From Anastrepha obliqua (lineage: Eukaryota; Arthropoda; Insecta; Diptera; Tephritidae), in the NCBI RefSeq assembly GCF_027943255.1, contig NC_072892.1:17879792-17943791 (forward strand): a stretch of 64,000 nt of DNA. The letters run 5' to 3'. The notes beneath the pieces are model-generated. The model did no database searches. It was given only the letters and a program-made list of their open reading frames with translations, and had not been told where the DNA came from. Positions 43,746 through 55,752 of this stretch are shown one piece after another (the first letter of the stretch is position 1; each line of letters starts with the position of its first letter). A program made the translations under genes and the position numbers.

Positions 43746-46040
43746 CAAAATAAAAATATATAACAAAATATGTGCTGTTTTAAGCCCAAGGAGCCTTTCT
43801 AATCGAGACACGTTCAGGTATGAAAACGGGGATTTGAATTGAAAAGCTTTACATACTCGTAGGTGGGGGCTGCCTAGCCGCTTCTACAATTCCGACGCGT
43901 CGGCGCCATTGTTCAAATCAAATCAAACTGCACACGCAGACACAAATAAACACATTCAAACTCAACTAGCGCAGCTATTAAATCAGCAACCGTCAAGATT
44001 CTTTTCAGCCTCATCGGTTGGCTCAGCTCAACACTCAGTTCATGCGGCTGCTGACCGCCTTTGAAGCAGCCATCGACCGAAAGTACAAGTAGTTTCTTTA
44101 CATTCAGTAAACATTGCAACACAGCTGGCACTTGTGCTTTCGAGTTTTGATTTTTACGCATACGAGCATAAAGTCGAGGTGGTGTTGCCACGAAGTGTTG
44201 CAGCGGGCAGAAGAGGCACATGAAATACATTACCACATAGACGTGCAAGAATTGGCGAATGTAAGAAGTCACTGGCAATTGCATTTTAGCACATCTATTA
44301 GCTTATATGCAAAAATAATACGTCTGTATGTATGTATGAACGTGTGTTGCACCAAGCTGCTAAAATGCTTCGCAGCAGCAGCAGCAGTTAGCGGCGTTTT
44401 GACTTCAAATAATAGAATGTGCGTTGGGCATGCGCGCCTCACTGGTTGACCGCACGCCCCCTCGCTCACCTCCCCAGCCAAAGTGAGTGTCCTCCATTGA
44501 CACCGAGGCGAAGATGGGGACGGAGACGAATCCATCAACGGCTGCTTGCCTGTACGCGGATGCCAATATTATACCCAACAATTACAAGGGCATTTGGTAT
44601 AAGGCATGCGGCATGCGGCATGCAGCATGTGGCAAACGGATAGCGCTGAATCTCCGCCTGAGTGTGGCGCGCTTGGCAACGCCCCAAGTTGATTTTCTCG
44701 AATTTGTGGCAGCCACCGAAGCGAGATCTCTGTAGCTGTGGCAACTGTAAGTTTAATCGGTTGTGCTTGTGTCGTTGGCATTTCACTTCACTTCATGTTG
44801 ATGTTGCAGTACTGGTAACATTGTTGCATGTTTGAAAATTCGCAGATAAGTAATTGTTAGTTATGTTACTGCTACTGCCGCTATCGCGCTAAGTCCCCTT
44901 CTAACGCCGCCTTCACTCCCTGTTTATTTGTTTGTTTGCTCTGATTTTTGTTTTTGTACTGCATTCATATCTGTTAGAAAAATATGGGGTCTGTGCAGTT
45001 GCGCCCGCCAAACGAAAAGGAAAATACACCGCTTTTCCTACACACGAATACAACAACAACAAAAGCTGATAAAGAACACAATGCACACACACACACACAC
45101 ACACTCATGAAGTGATTAAAGCAAAATTATGCCGGTTCTAAGAACTTTTAAATTAGCCATGAAGTCGCTGTGTTGATGACGGCTAAGGCTATCAAACGGC
45201 TTCCCTGCCCCAACGTAAATGGCGCGCATTGCAACTGCATATGTGCAACGGTTGGTTGCATCTTTTGCTTGTGAGCTTTCTGCTCATTACAGTCAACGTT
45301 TAATTTGCGCATTTACCCATGGTTGCAAATCTCTCAGATACTCGCACATTACTTATACATTTCAGCTCGAGTGAGTTTATTGTTAGAAATCAGTTGATCG
45401 AAAATGCTCTTCTTACACAAAGTCTTCTGCTCCAAACGCCTTTAATGACAACTGAATATATAATTGAGGGAGATATCATTTTGACACGAAACGTCTGCGC
45501 CAAAAGCCACAATGGAAATGCGATGGCATGAATGGATCGCCGATTTGGCTCTTCAGCTCTATTGAAACTCTTGTTTATGCTATGCATGCACATACAAATA
45601 TAGTAATAAAAAGTGGAGGAATCTGTGAACCTGGGTACATACCTAGGGGTGGTCTTAAAGATGAAGAGTACTTTTAATTATTGGGTTTTTTAATAAAATG
45701 CAACCCCAAGGGGGAATGTTAGAATAGAATACTTTCCAATTAGCAAAATAAAATCAAACTAAAAAATCATTCAAACTTGATTTGGGTCAGACTTCTTCAT
45801 TATTTTGTAGCTAATTTTTTTAGAAGAAATGAGCAGTGCTAGACCTTAAATAAGTCCACTATAACTTAAATATAGACCAGCAGGTCGTGCTCCACTTCAA
45901 GCTAGAAAATTACTGTAGAATTGAATACCTTGAAATTTTTTAAAATTATGAAATGGAGTAATAGCTGAAATAGCAGTGATAGTAATAGGACGAGGACTTC
46001 GCTTAGATTACTTCTTTTAGATTATTTTATTTGTGTAATT
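43746..46040. other. Non-coding sequence with microsatellites
   Basis: A minus-strand open frame at 43913-44284 (123 codons) has no motif and I do not call it. Simple repeats: GCA repeats near 44373-44387, a short GCATGCG/GCATGCA repeat at 44606-44632, (AC)n at about 45081-45101. The surrounding sequence is less AT-rich than average at 44420-44740, so an exon or UTR cannot be excluded. Confidence 0.4.
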
Positions 46041-46049
46041 TAAAGCACT

Positions 46050-47165
46050 TTTTAGGTGGATGGTTGGTTGGTTGAAGTGGTGATTCATCCAGAATCCAAT
46101 TAGCGCTTCCGCACCATTTTGTTCCCACATCCTCATTACCAATTTGTTTAACGTTAATTTACAGCATGACTATATCCAGTCTGTGCGGTTTAAGAACTTC
46201 ACTTATCAGTGAAACTGAAATTTGAATAGGTCGAGCCAAAGAGCACAAAGAGATTTGGTGGCTCCTAGCACCCTCAGGCTAAAAATCCCATTGTATTTAG
46301 AGCTCTAGAAAGTAGAGATAGTGGTAGATAGACAAGGAGGGAAGGAGAATAGTATCAGAGAAAGAGATAGGAAAGAATAGAGACAGAGATGAAGGTAGTT
46401 AGTCCTGTGAGAATTTTCCAGATTCTTTGGCAAATCTGTAAATATCCTCCAGTTTAAGAGAACGAATATTACTCATTCTCACGACATCTCACTCACAGAG
46501 AAAGTGCTCAGTGCTATCCACCTCCTCCAAGCAATACAGGGTCCTCAATAATTCCAATGGTGGTCATATGCCGACCGACCATCAACCGAATGTTTTTCCT
46601 TCCAAGTTTTAGTAGAAAGTTTGACAGTTTTCTGTTCGGACTTCTCACAAAACACTTTTGCAGTTCTGCAGCGTTCTAGACCAGATCATCGCTGTTTATG
46701 TAAATTGCATCCATAATCGATGATCTAATTCATTATTCCTACGGAACTGACTCCAATTATTGGCTCTGGCCCGTGTGGGGGAACCGCTGTTCCACGGTTG
46801 GCCAATTCACTCGTTTCCTTGAACACCGGAGTGTCCATATAAGTACAAGCCTATTCTGTCTAGCCAAAGAATTAAGCTTTTTCTTACATTCTTGAACAAT
46901 CTTTGAGGTTTGCTTCGCGTTCTCCAAAGCCTTCAGTGCAGCCTGACTGTCACTGAAAACTCCAATCTGTTTCCCGCTCCAACTGCTCTCGATTATCCAT
47001 TCGGCAACTTTCAGGATAGTAAAAATTTCAGTTTGAAAAACAGTTGTCATTTCCCCCATAGCATAGTGATACTTATTACTGTCGTTTAAGTACCATTCGG
47101 CTCCAGACCCTATTTCATTCTTGGACCCATAGATAAAGAAAATATCCGTCAAACCTCCCTGAATG
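46050..47165 (-). pseudogene. 3' part of a LINE: RNase H, C-terminal motif and 3' UTR
   Basis: The minus-strand frame at 47152-46757 reads IFFIYGSKNEIGSGAEWYLN (the first RNase H Asp replaced: YGS for DGS), TVFQTEIFTILKVAEWIIES, IGVFSDSQAALKALENAKQT and RLVLIW. It then loses homology at the WVPGH block. Further downstream, sequence at 46400-46560 in reverse suggests the Cys/His end, and 46200-46340 is the 3' UTR shared with 3430-3590. No poly-A or target duplication was found. Inactive. Confidence 0.7.
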
Positions 47166-47505
47166 CATTCTAGTCGTCTTTAGGGGACACACAGTGTATA
47201 TTGCTCAGATAGCCACTTAAAGATTTCTTTGTGTCCCGAAGTTCCGTCTTCGTGCCAGAAACCATATTTATGGAGTCTACACATTGCTTATATTGCTTCC
47301 TGTTGCATCACTTATCATTACCTTTATATATAGTAAAAAATGTACTTTTTCTTTTAGATCAGATAGATGCAGTTCAACTTTAAAACCCCAAGAAAAATAT
47401 CCCTTGCAACTCTGAACTTGATACTTTGAGCTGAGTGAGTGGGTAACTGGAGCCTCATATAAATCAGTCATCATGCATGCCGTATTATAAGGCGTTCAAG
47501 TTTGG
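47166..47505. other. Unassigned sequence between two LINE relics
   Basis: No motif recognised. Short minus-strand frames here are featureless. Confidence 0.35.
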
Positions 47506-47509
47506 AAAA

Positions 47510-48240
47510 TGACAACATCGGATTAGGCGACCCTAGGAGTGTTGTTAGAAAATGGGCAATCGACCAGATATTCACCATCCTGTTGTCCAGTTTAAAGCTG
47601 CATTCGATGTCTGAATTCAGTATTGGAAAGGACCTTTGCGAGCCGTTTGAAACCAAACGAGGTTTCAGACAGTGTGGCTCGCTGTCCTTGGATTTCTTTG
47701 ACCTGACATTGGAAAAGGTCGTTCGAGCCGAAGAACTTAATCGCTCAGGCACATTTTTTTATAAGAGCGTACCATTGATAAAGAAGCAAAGCGAATGGGT
47801 CTGGTGGTGAACGAGGACAAAACGAAGTACCTCCTGTCATCAAGAAAATAGTCGGCGCCCTTGTGCATTGGCACCCACGTCTCTGTTGACAGTTATGATT
47901 TCGAGATTGTAAGAGATTTTCTTTATCTAGGAGCCGTCATCAGCACCGATAATAATGTCAGCCTTGAAATATATTGCCAACAAGTTCTACTTTGAACTAA
48001 GTGGGCAATTGAGTAGTAAAGTCCTCCGTCAATATGTCCATCCTATTGTATGGCGCAAAAGTTTATACAATGAGGTGGGTATTGGAGTGTTCGAGGAAAA
48101 GATGCTGCAGAAGATTTGCGCATTGGTGAGACGTCTGAACTCTGAGTTTTGCGGCGACTAAGGCATAGTGTAGCGTATAAAGACCCTGCGGCTCCGCTAG
48201 GAACATGGACACAAAAGATCCAGCTCTAAGCCCTACTTAA
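47510..48240 (+). pseudogene. RTE-clade LINE fragment, plus strand
   Basis: Plus-strand pieces: IGKDLCEPFETKRGFRQCGS, LSLDFFDLTLEKVVRAEELN and RSGTFFYKSVPL. A deletion that removes the YADD box follows, then MGLVVNEDKTKYLLSSRK, GTHVSVDSYDFEIVRDFLYL and NNVSLEIY, and a degraded C-terminus (FEEKMLQKICA at about 48090-48125). It matches the minus-strand RTE relics at 48490-49240 and 52240-53480. Inactive. Confidence 0.75.
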
Positions 48241-48489
48241 TTGAAGGCGAAAGGGTAAGCTTCCTCTGACTTGTAAAGACCAAGTCTGGCCTCACTCTAT
48301 GGCTCTAATAAACATCAATTTATAAAAATAAGATTGAGACTCATGTCCTCAACAAAGGAGACTGATAAGACGTCTTAAGAATAATTTAAGAAGAAGAATT
48401 TTCGGGATAAAATTCATTATAAATTGTCCATGCACTATGCCGAAAGTAATATTATCAGAATTTTTCCACCCGTACTTACTTCTTAACAG

Positions 48490-49245
48490 CCCGTTACCGA
48501 GTTACAGCCCGTCGAATAATGTCTCGCCAGGTGTCTCTATTTTCCGCACACCTTTTCCAGTTTCTTGAGCTAAGAGAAGCCAGGTCATCTTCAATTTGGA
48601 CCTTCCACCGGACACGAGGACATCCTCTTCGCCGTCGACCCCCAGTTACCGTCTCAAACACCTTCTTCCCAGGAGCAGTTCCTTCCATTCGAACGACTCG
48701 ACCAAGCCACCTTGGTCGCTGCAAGGTGTCTCGTTTGACTATGTCATTATCTCCGTAAAGCTCATACAGCTCGCGGTTCAATCGAATGCGGTAACCGTCA
48801 TCTAAGCGAGCTGGGCCAAACATCTTGCGAAGTACTTTCCTCTTGAAAACTCCAAAAGCGGTTGCATCTGTCCAGTCTTCAGCGCCATAAAGAAGCACCA
48901 CGATGATGAGCGTCTTATAGAACTTTGTTTCTGTTCGTCGAGAGAGGACTTTACTACTCAATTGCGCACCTAGCCCAAAGTAGCACCTGTTTCCAAAGAG
49001 TTATTCTTCGCTTGATTTCAAGACTGAAATCGTTATTGCTGTTAATAACAGAACTAAGATATATGAAGTCCTTGACCACATAGAAGTTATAGTTGTTAAC
49101 GTCGATTTGTTGTTCAAGATGCCGCGACTCCCTGCAGGACGTCATTATATATTTGGTTTTGCTCTCGTTCAGCGCCAGACCCAATCGTGTGGACTCCTTT
49201 TCAATAGCTGTAAAAGCAGCGGCGACTCCCGCCAAATTTTCCCAC
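48490..49245 (-). pseudogene. RTE-clade LINE C-terminal part, minus strand
   Basis: Two frames joined by one frameshift at about 48955. The first: VAAAFTAIEKESTRLGLALN, ESKTKYIMTSCRES, NNYNFYVVKDFIYLSSVINS and NDFSLEIKRRI. The second: LSSKVLSRRTETKFYKTL, LLYGAEDWTDATAFGVFKRK, RWLGRVVRMEGTAPGKKVFE, GGRRRRGCPRVRWKVQIEDD and WRDIIRRAVTR before a stop near 48496. This is the end of an RTE polyprotein and is among the better preserved relics here. It is truncated before the RT palm. Confidence 0.85.
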
Positions 49246-49414
49246 CCCCTTCATATAAAAAAATACCAGTCTAACGGTTAGACGCGATAGAAGTGAAACC
49301 TTCCGTAAAACAAACTGAGAGAGAATAAGACGAAAGCAGCATTAGGAGCGGGATAATTATAGGTTCATTATAATATTGCTATAAAGTTCATATTTTATTT
49401 TCTTCATTTTATTA

Positions 49415-49870
49415 TTATTCATCCTCAATGTTTTCAATTTCAACAAATGATACGAGTGGCTTATGATAGATAAAATATGATACAAATGCTTTGGTTGCGA
49501 TGTTGTCAACATGTCTTTGAAATACCGCGTCAATGGTTGTTTTTGATCGTGTTGTCGATTCAGTGCGATTGTTACACATTTTTAAATTGAATGTTGTATT
49601 GAGAACGTCAATTAAAGGAACCGCTGTGTCCAATGCAAAATTTACGTTAAAATCGCCACTTAAAATCATTGGAACTTTATCGTAATCTTTTCTAAGTATC
49701 CGCGATACTTCTGGTGTATACTTTATTAAATTTTCGTGAATGAATTCCGTGATGCTATTTATTGATTTTTTTTTTCTGTTGATACTCACGACACTTTTCT
49801 GTATTATTTTTCGGCATAATTGCGGTAAATATTTAAAAATGAAAATATTTACGAATATAAAAATACACAC
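49415..49870 (-). pseudogene. APE-like endonuclease fragment, Helentron-type
   Basis: An open frame of 151 codons. The C-terminal half reads KVPMILSGDFNVNFALDTAV, PLIDVLNTTFNLKMCNNRTE, STTRSKTTIDAVFQRHVDNI and FVSYFIYHKPLVSF. GDFNVNF is an endonuclease/exonuclease/phosphatase-family motif. The surrounding pattern (TTIDAVF...SYFSYHKP) is one I associate with the C-terminal nuclease of Helentron proteins in insects; this is recalled, not searched. A second fragment of the same protein lies at 60855-61370. The N-terminal 60 codons are not obviously part of the domain. Confidence 0.6.
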
Positions 49871-49885
49871 GCGGTTGCTATTATG

Positions 49886-50010
49886 AGCGTCCCCAGCAAA
49901 ACCTGCGTGACCGAAACTCTAACACAATTACATTTTTTTGAATGTTACAAACACATATGCACGCAGGTTTTGCTGGGGCGTGACCGAAACTCTAACACAA
50001 TTACACATAT
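49886..50010. repeat. Short inverted-plus-direct repeat cluster
   Basis: CCCCAGCAAAACCTGCGTG (about 49892-49910) recurs inverted as CACGCAGGTTTTGCTGGGG (about 49960-49978). Each copy is followed directly by the same string, GTGACCGAAACTCTAACACA. The pair can form a hairpin with a 19-bp stem and a loop of about 50 bases. It lies immediately beside the Helentron-type nuclease fragment. Confidence 0.85.
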
Positions 50011-50135
50011 GCACTCGTATTTGTTTGAAAATCGACTTTTTTTTTGGTTGTCCATCACCTTTGGAAAATGTGTAAACAGTAAGCAAACTTTATTCATATA
50101 TTTTTCCTCATTTTTGCATCAGTAAAATTAAACAA

Positions 50136-50345
50136 ACGCCGTAGCCGAATAGGTTGGTGCGTAACTACTATTCATAATTCACAGAGAGAACGTCAGTTCG
50201 AATCTCGGTGAAAACACCAAAATTAAGGAAAACTAGTTTTCTAATAGCGCTCACCCCTCAGCAGGCAATGGCAAAACACCGAGTGTATTTCTGCCATGAA
50301 AAAAAGCTCCTCATAAACATATCATAAAATAAAATAAAATAAAAT
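50136..50345 (+). repeat. tRNA-derived SINE, 3'-shortened copy
   Basis: Starts CGCCGTAGCCGAATAGGTTG (A box), then CAGTTCGAATCTCGG (B box) and the body through GGCAATGGCAAAACACCGAG and CTGCCATGAAAAAAAGCTCC. It ends early with an (AAAAT)n tail at 50325-50345. About 130 bp of the body present in the full-length copies are missing. Confidence 0.85.
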
Positions 50346-52235
50346 AACTGTATAAAAAATTTTTTTTTCTTGTGATTCGAACCAAGGATTTTGGATCGGA
50401 AGCTCACATTGCTAGCCGCTCGGCTATCGCGCCATGCTGTCGGCGCTGGCCTAAAAGTTATTTAGTTCGTCGCTACGTTTATATGTAATATTCGTAGCCA
50501 AGAGTGTCGCTTTTTTCGTTTCACTTTTTCTCAAATCACTCCCAACGATTCTAAAGAAGTTTTCACTTCAAAAATCAGCGAATATTTGATAAAAAAGAGC
50601 GGCGACAAAAAACTGCAGTTTGGCTATAAAATTTTATACTTTTGCCATTTTTTATAGAAAATTGTGAAATACTTTCCAACTCTACAGAATTGCGTAGTTT
50701 CAAAAAAACAAAGTTTTTATGCGTAGACAATATTTTCACCATCTCCATGGTGGCCTCGATGTCTAAAAAGTATTATCTTAGCATTTAATTAATTGTATTG
50801 GGTGCCCCTTTAGTGTTGTGTTTATGTCCGTCATAAAGGTTTGTTGCTGTGAACGTTAAGATTTCGTTATGGAGAATTTCATGTACACACAACGCATAGA
50901 AGATGTGAAACCCACTACCAAAATGGTGAGAGTTTGCATCGTTAAGGCGCGCCGCGGCCATATGACTTGGCCATTATAGTTGCGGCAGTTTAATGCCCTT
51001 GGATTTGTTCCTTTAGGATTTTCGAAAGATGAGACGTGTAAAAATATGCCAAGAGCAACACGTGAGCTGAGCAGTTGAGCTGCATTCTCCATTAATTCTC
51101 TCACACTCTGTCTATTTTTGCAGCCGGGAAATGTTGTATTTTACACCCCATTTCTTCAATGCGGAAGTCATTAGGCTCCAATAACAGCTTCTTGAATATC
51201 CATAAACGACAAAATGAACCATTTAAAAATGCATTAAAATATTTCTGCTGCTGGGAAGGTATTAATTTTCTCAGGATTTGCCGACAAACGGCCATTAAAT
51301 TCGCTAAATTCAACAACATTAAAGCGTCATCAGCAACAGCAAAAGCAACAACGCCGACTGTTGGAAACAACAAATCCTACTGCGAAGGCAACAGCGCTAC
51401 ATACTGAGCCATCCCGCTAACTGAGCAATTGAAACAAATGAGAAATGAGAATTCTAATGGAAAATCTAATGCAAAAATAATTGCACTTAAATTACTCAAT
51501 TTCACATTTATTTATTTTTATGCAACGCAAGGAAAAGAAGATGAAAAATTATTAAATAAATTAATGCAAATAATTGTGCAGAAAGACATGGCCATCAACA
51601 TCAACATCAACATCAGCTACAACTGCAACCGTCACATCAATTGAAGTGCTTGCAACATGGTAAAAGATTAGTTGCAACACTTCAACTCCAAATGCAACAT
51701 TTTGTAGCTGCAGTGCTGCAGGCGCACCTTGCCAGCCAGGTAGCTGCAGGTCAACAAATTCACTTCTTGGCGCATTGTACCTTCTAACAACGCCAAGTGC
51801 AAGGCTTTACACAATTAAATAACAAAACTGCATTATATTTAGCTAAGAGGCAGTTTAGCTGGGACCACAATAGGGAAGCCGCCAGAAGTAACAAAGACAC
51901 AACGCTAGCGCGCGATGGAATCTGCGACCCAACAACAATGCCGCAAGCAGCTAGTGGAACACAAAGGGTTGCTGAGCTTATGAATCGAATACTTTATTTG
52001 CAACTTTGTTGCACTTCGAATAAAGCACTGTGTGTGAATTTAAAATATGAATCAGGAAAAAAGTTGGAATATCGCTAGTTGAACTTGTAACATTTGCTGT
52101 ATTAGCACAGATAATCCTCCAGTTTTACTTACTTTTTAAGTGACTTCACAGCGAAAGAAGTTGTTAGTTCGTTTAAGGCAATATCGATGTAAAAATACAT
52201 ATTTGTCCAGCAAATAGGAAATCTACACTTTGTGC
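50346..52235. other. Non-coding sequence without recognised features
   Basis: Several short open frames (50856-51104, 51101-51407, 51797-52078) lack motifs. CAA/CAG-rich segments near 51330-51370 and 51597-51630 resemble fly UTR or disordered coding sequence, but no splice-supported exon is evident. Confidence 0.4.
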
Positions 52236-52239
52236 CAGC

Positions 52240-53480
52240 CTAAACTTCTTCTTCTTAATTGGCGCGCTAACCGCTTACGCGCTTTTAGCCGAGTTTAACA
52301 AAGTGCTAACCGGCGCCATTTGGACACACCAAGTGAAACCATGTCCTTCTCCACCTGATCTTTCCAATCCAGAGAACTGTCAACAGTGACGTGGGTGCCG
52401 ATAAGCGAGTGCGCCGACTGTTTGTTTGATGACAGGAGGTATTTCGTTTTGTCCTCGTTCACTACCAGACCCATTCGCTTTGCCTCTTTATCCAGTTTGG
52501 AGAAGGCAGAACTAACAGCGCGGTTGTTAAGGCCGATGATATCGATATCATCGGCATACGTCAACAATTGTACGCTCGTATAAAATATTGTGTCTGAGCG
52601 ATTAAGTTCTGCGGCTCGTACGATCCTTTCCAACATCACTTTAAAGAACGTGCGACAGCGAGTCATCCTGTCTGAAACCTCGTTTGGTGTCAAACGTCTC
52701 GGAGAGGTCCTTCCCAATTCTGATGGCGCTGCTGGTATTGAGCAACGTCATCTTGCACAGCCTTATTAGTTTTACGGGGATACCAAATTCAGCCATCGCG
52801 GCATACAGGTAACTTCTTTTCGCACTGTCGAATGCAGCTTTGAAGTCGACGAAAATATGATGTGTGTCGATTTTCCTTTCATGAGTATTTTCCCAGATTT
52901 AGCGTACTGCGAATATCTGGTCGTTAGTGGCCTTTCCGGGTGGACTTCAGCCTTTCACACAGTACGCTTGCTAGAACCTTATAGGCGATATTTAGAAGAC
53001 TGGGTAATTGGCACAGATTGCAGAATCACCCTTCATATGGATTGAGCAAAACACGCTTAAATTCCAATGGGCAGGCCTGCTTTCATCCGACCATATTTTG
53101 CGTAGAAGCTCATGCATGCACCTTACCAGCTCCTCGCCGCCATGTTTGAATAGCTCAAGCGGCTGCCCGTTGGCGCCCGCGGCTTTGTTGTTCTTTAGCC
53201 GCGTTATCGCTATTTTCATCTCCTCATAGTCGGGTAGCGGAACGACAGTTCTGTCGTCAACGATTGAGATATCGGGATCTTCACATTCTCTGGCATGCGC
53301 TGCTGTCACTATTTAACAGGTTCAAGAAGTGTTCCCTCCATAATTAAAGTATGCTCTGGATGTCAATCACGAGATCGCCGTCTTTGTTCTTATAGGAAAG
53401 CGCCACAGTCTTAAAACCGTAAGTCGCCGAACTTTCTGGTAGAAACGTTTCAAATAAGTTCTGATAAAGCAATTTAGAGG
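52240..53480 (-). pseudogene. RTE-clade LINE with most of the reverse transcriptase, minus strand
   Basis: Reading from high to low coordinate: ATYGFKTVALSYKNKDGDLV (linker, about 53435-53375), ITRLKNNKAAGANGQPLELF, HGGEELVRCMHELLRKIW, HWNLSVFCSIHMKGD (first RT blocks), further degraded palm sequence, then KVMLERIVRAAELNRSDTIF, VQLLTYADDIDIIG (catalytic YADD at about 52550), SKLDKEAKRMGLVVNEDKTK and GTHVTVDSSLDWKDQVEKDM. A deletion joins the post-RT block to the far C-terminus. The 3' end carries 'ccaattaagaagaagaag' on the minus strand. Several breaks make it inactive. Confidence 0.82.
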
Positions 53481-54544
53481 TATTAGGTTTCAAATTGAAA
53501 TAAGCCTACGAAAATTCAAATTGATTGGGCAATCCTTAATTCGTAATTCGTGAATTCGTAAACACCTATTAGGCGCTGTTTTTTTGATGAAAATACAACT
53601 TTATTCTGAAAAAATGGTTACAAGTGAATAATTGAAAGTATTGCCCATCGCTGGCTAATACTTTTTCCCATCTTTCTGGTAGATCTCATATACCGTCGCG
53701 GTAAAACTGTTCATCTGTTGAGGCTATCCACGGATCAAGTCATTTTTTTATGTCTTCATATAAATGGAACTGCTGGTCTGCTAGACCATGTGCCATCGAT
53801 CGCAGCAGGTGATAATCGGATAGCGCAATATCTGGAGAATATGGCAGGTAGGGTAGAATTTCCCATTTCAGTGTTTCCAGGTAGGGTTTAACGGAGCTGG
53901 CATGATGAGGCCGAGCGTTGTCATGCTGTAGAATCACTTTTTCATGCCTCTCCGCGTATTGCGGCCGCTTCTCGTGCAGTGCTCGGCTTAATCGTATCAA
54001 TTGAAGTCGATACCGATCCCCAGTGATGGTTTCGTTTGGTTTTGGCAGTTCATAATAAATAACACCATGCTTTAATGAATCCATGTTTCATCACCCGTCA
54101 CGATGCGATGAAGAAACCCCTTCTTTTTTTGCCGCTGGATCAGTTGTTCACAGGCGACACAGCGAAAAAACGACGTTCAACATCCCTTGGTTTTAACTCA
54201 TAAGGAACCCAAGTCCCCTGTTTCTGAATCATTCCCAAAGCGTGCAATCGCTTGGAAATGGATTGGCGGGTAACTCCTAATACTGAAGCGAGCTCTTCTT
54301 GCGTTTGACATGGATCATCATTGAGCAATGCATCCAATTCAGCGTCTTCGAAGGTTTTTGGCCTTCCTTCACGCGGACGGTCGTCAACATTAAAATTACC
54401 GTCTTTGAAGCGACGGAACCAATCTCGGCACGTTGTTTCACTTAAAGCAGCATCTCCATAAACTTTTTGCAGCTCTCGACTTTTTGACGTGATAACGTCT
54501 TATAATTCGATTTAACAGGCTGCACGCACGAAAAAATGTGTCGT

Positions 54545-54690
54545 TACCTTGCTCATTAGTGTTACCTTGCTCATTAGGGTTACCTTGCTCATTAGTGTTA
54601 CCTTGCTCATTAGTGTTACCTTGCTCATATGTAGTTACCTTGCTCATTGCCGTTACCTTGCTCATTTGTCGTTACCTTGCTCATTGCATT
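54545..54690. repeat. Minisatellite GTTACCTTGCTCAT(n), 8 copies
   Basis: Eight copies of the 14-bp core with 3-6-bp spacers (TAGT, TAGG, ATGTA, TGCC, TTGTC). The minus-strand open frame reading NEQGNTNEQGN is produced by this repeat and is not a gene. Confidence 0.92.
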
Positions 54691-55252
54691 GAATGAACTG
54701 CAAGCGAAAGCGCGGAACGAACGACAAAGCAAACAAAGCAAACGAACGGCAACGTTCAACATCTTGCTCTCTCCTACTTAAGTGAGCGTATATATGTATG
54801 TATGTATATGCGCATATGTACATATATAAATTCACGTATTTGTATTTGCATATGCCTTCTTATTGATTATTATTAATTTGATTTACTTGAAGAATTTAAA
54901 ATAAAACCAAGTTTGTTAATAATACCTGTTGTTTTAATGTTATTATTATTAATTTTTTATTATATATGAAGGAAAAAATGTATGGTAATATTTACCATAT
55001 CTATACTAATATTATAAAGAGGAAAACTTTGTTTGTTTGGTTGTAATGAATAGGCTCAAAAACTACTGGACCGATTTTAAAAATTCTTTCACCATTCGAA
55101 AGCTACATCACGAGTAACATGGATTATATTTTATTTTGGAAATAGGGCTCGAGATATAGGTCAAAACGTGGACCCGGGTAACCTTCGGATGTGTATGTAC
55201 AATATGGGTATCAAATGAAAGCTGTTGATAAGTGCTTTAATACGGGGTAATT

Positions 55253-55752
55253 TGTTATGTTATGTTATGTTGTGTTATGTTATGTAATGTAATGTTATGT
55301 TATGTTATGTTATGTTATGTTATGTTATGTTATGTTATGTTATGTTATGTTATGTTATGTTATGTTATGTTATGTTATGTTATGTTATGTTATGTTATGT
55401 TATGTTATGTTATGTTATGTTATGTTATGTTATGTTATGTTATGTTATGTTATGTTATGTTATGTTATGTTATGTTATGTTATGTTATGTTATGTTATGT
55501 TATGTTATGTTATGTTATGTTATGTTATGTTATGTTATGTTATGTTATGTTATGTTATGTTATGTTATGTTATGTTATGTTATGTTATGTTATGTTATGT
55601 TATGTTATGTTATGTTATGTTATGTTATGTTATGTTATGTTATGTTATGTTATGTTATGTTATGTTATGTTATGTTATGTTATGTTATGTTATGTTGTGT
55701 TGTGTTATGTTATGTTATGTTATGTTATGTTATGTTATGTTATGTTATGTTA
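55253..55752. repeat. Pentanucleotide microsatellite (TTATG)n, about 100 units
   Basis: 500 bp of nearly perfect TTATG with a few TTGTG and TAATG variants at the edges. Same position in the element as the 62-unit array of copy A. Confidence 0.97.

Noticed and set aside
43913..44284. 123-codon minus-strand frame as a host gene
   Set aside because: No motif, no splice signals and no supporting repeat or conservation evidence from the sequence alone.
54438..54665. Minus-strand frame with NEQGNTNEQGN repeats
   Set aside because: Produced by the 17-20-bp minisatellite at the left end of element B. Copy A, with different spacing, does not keep the frame.
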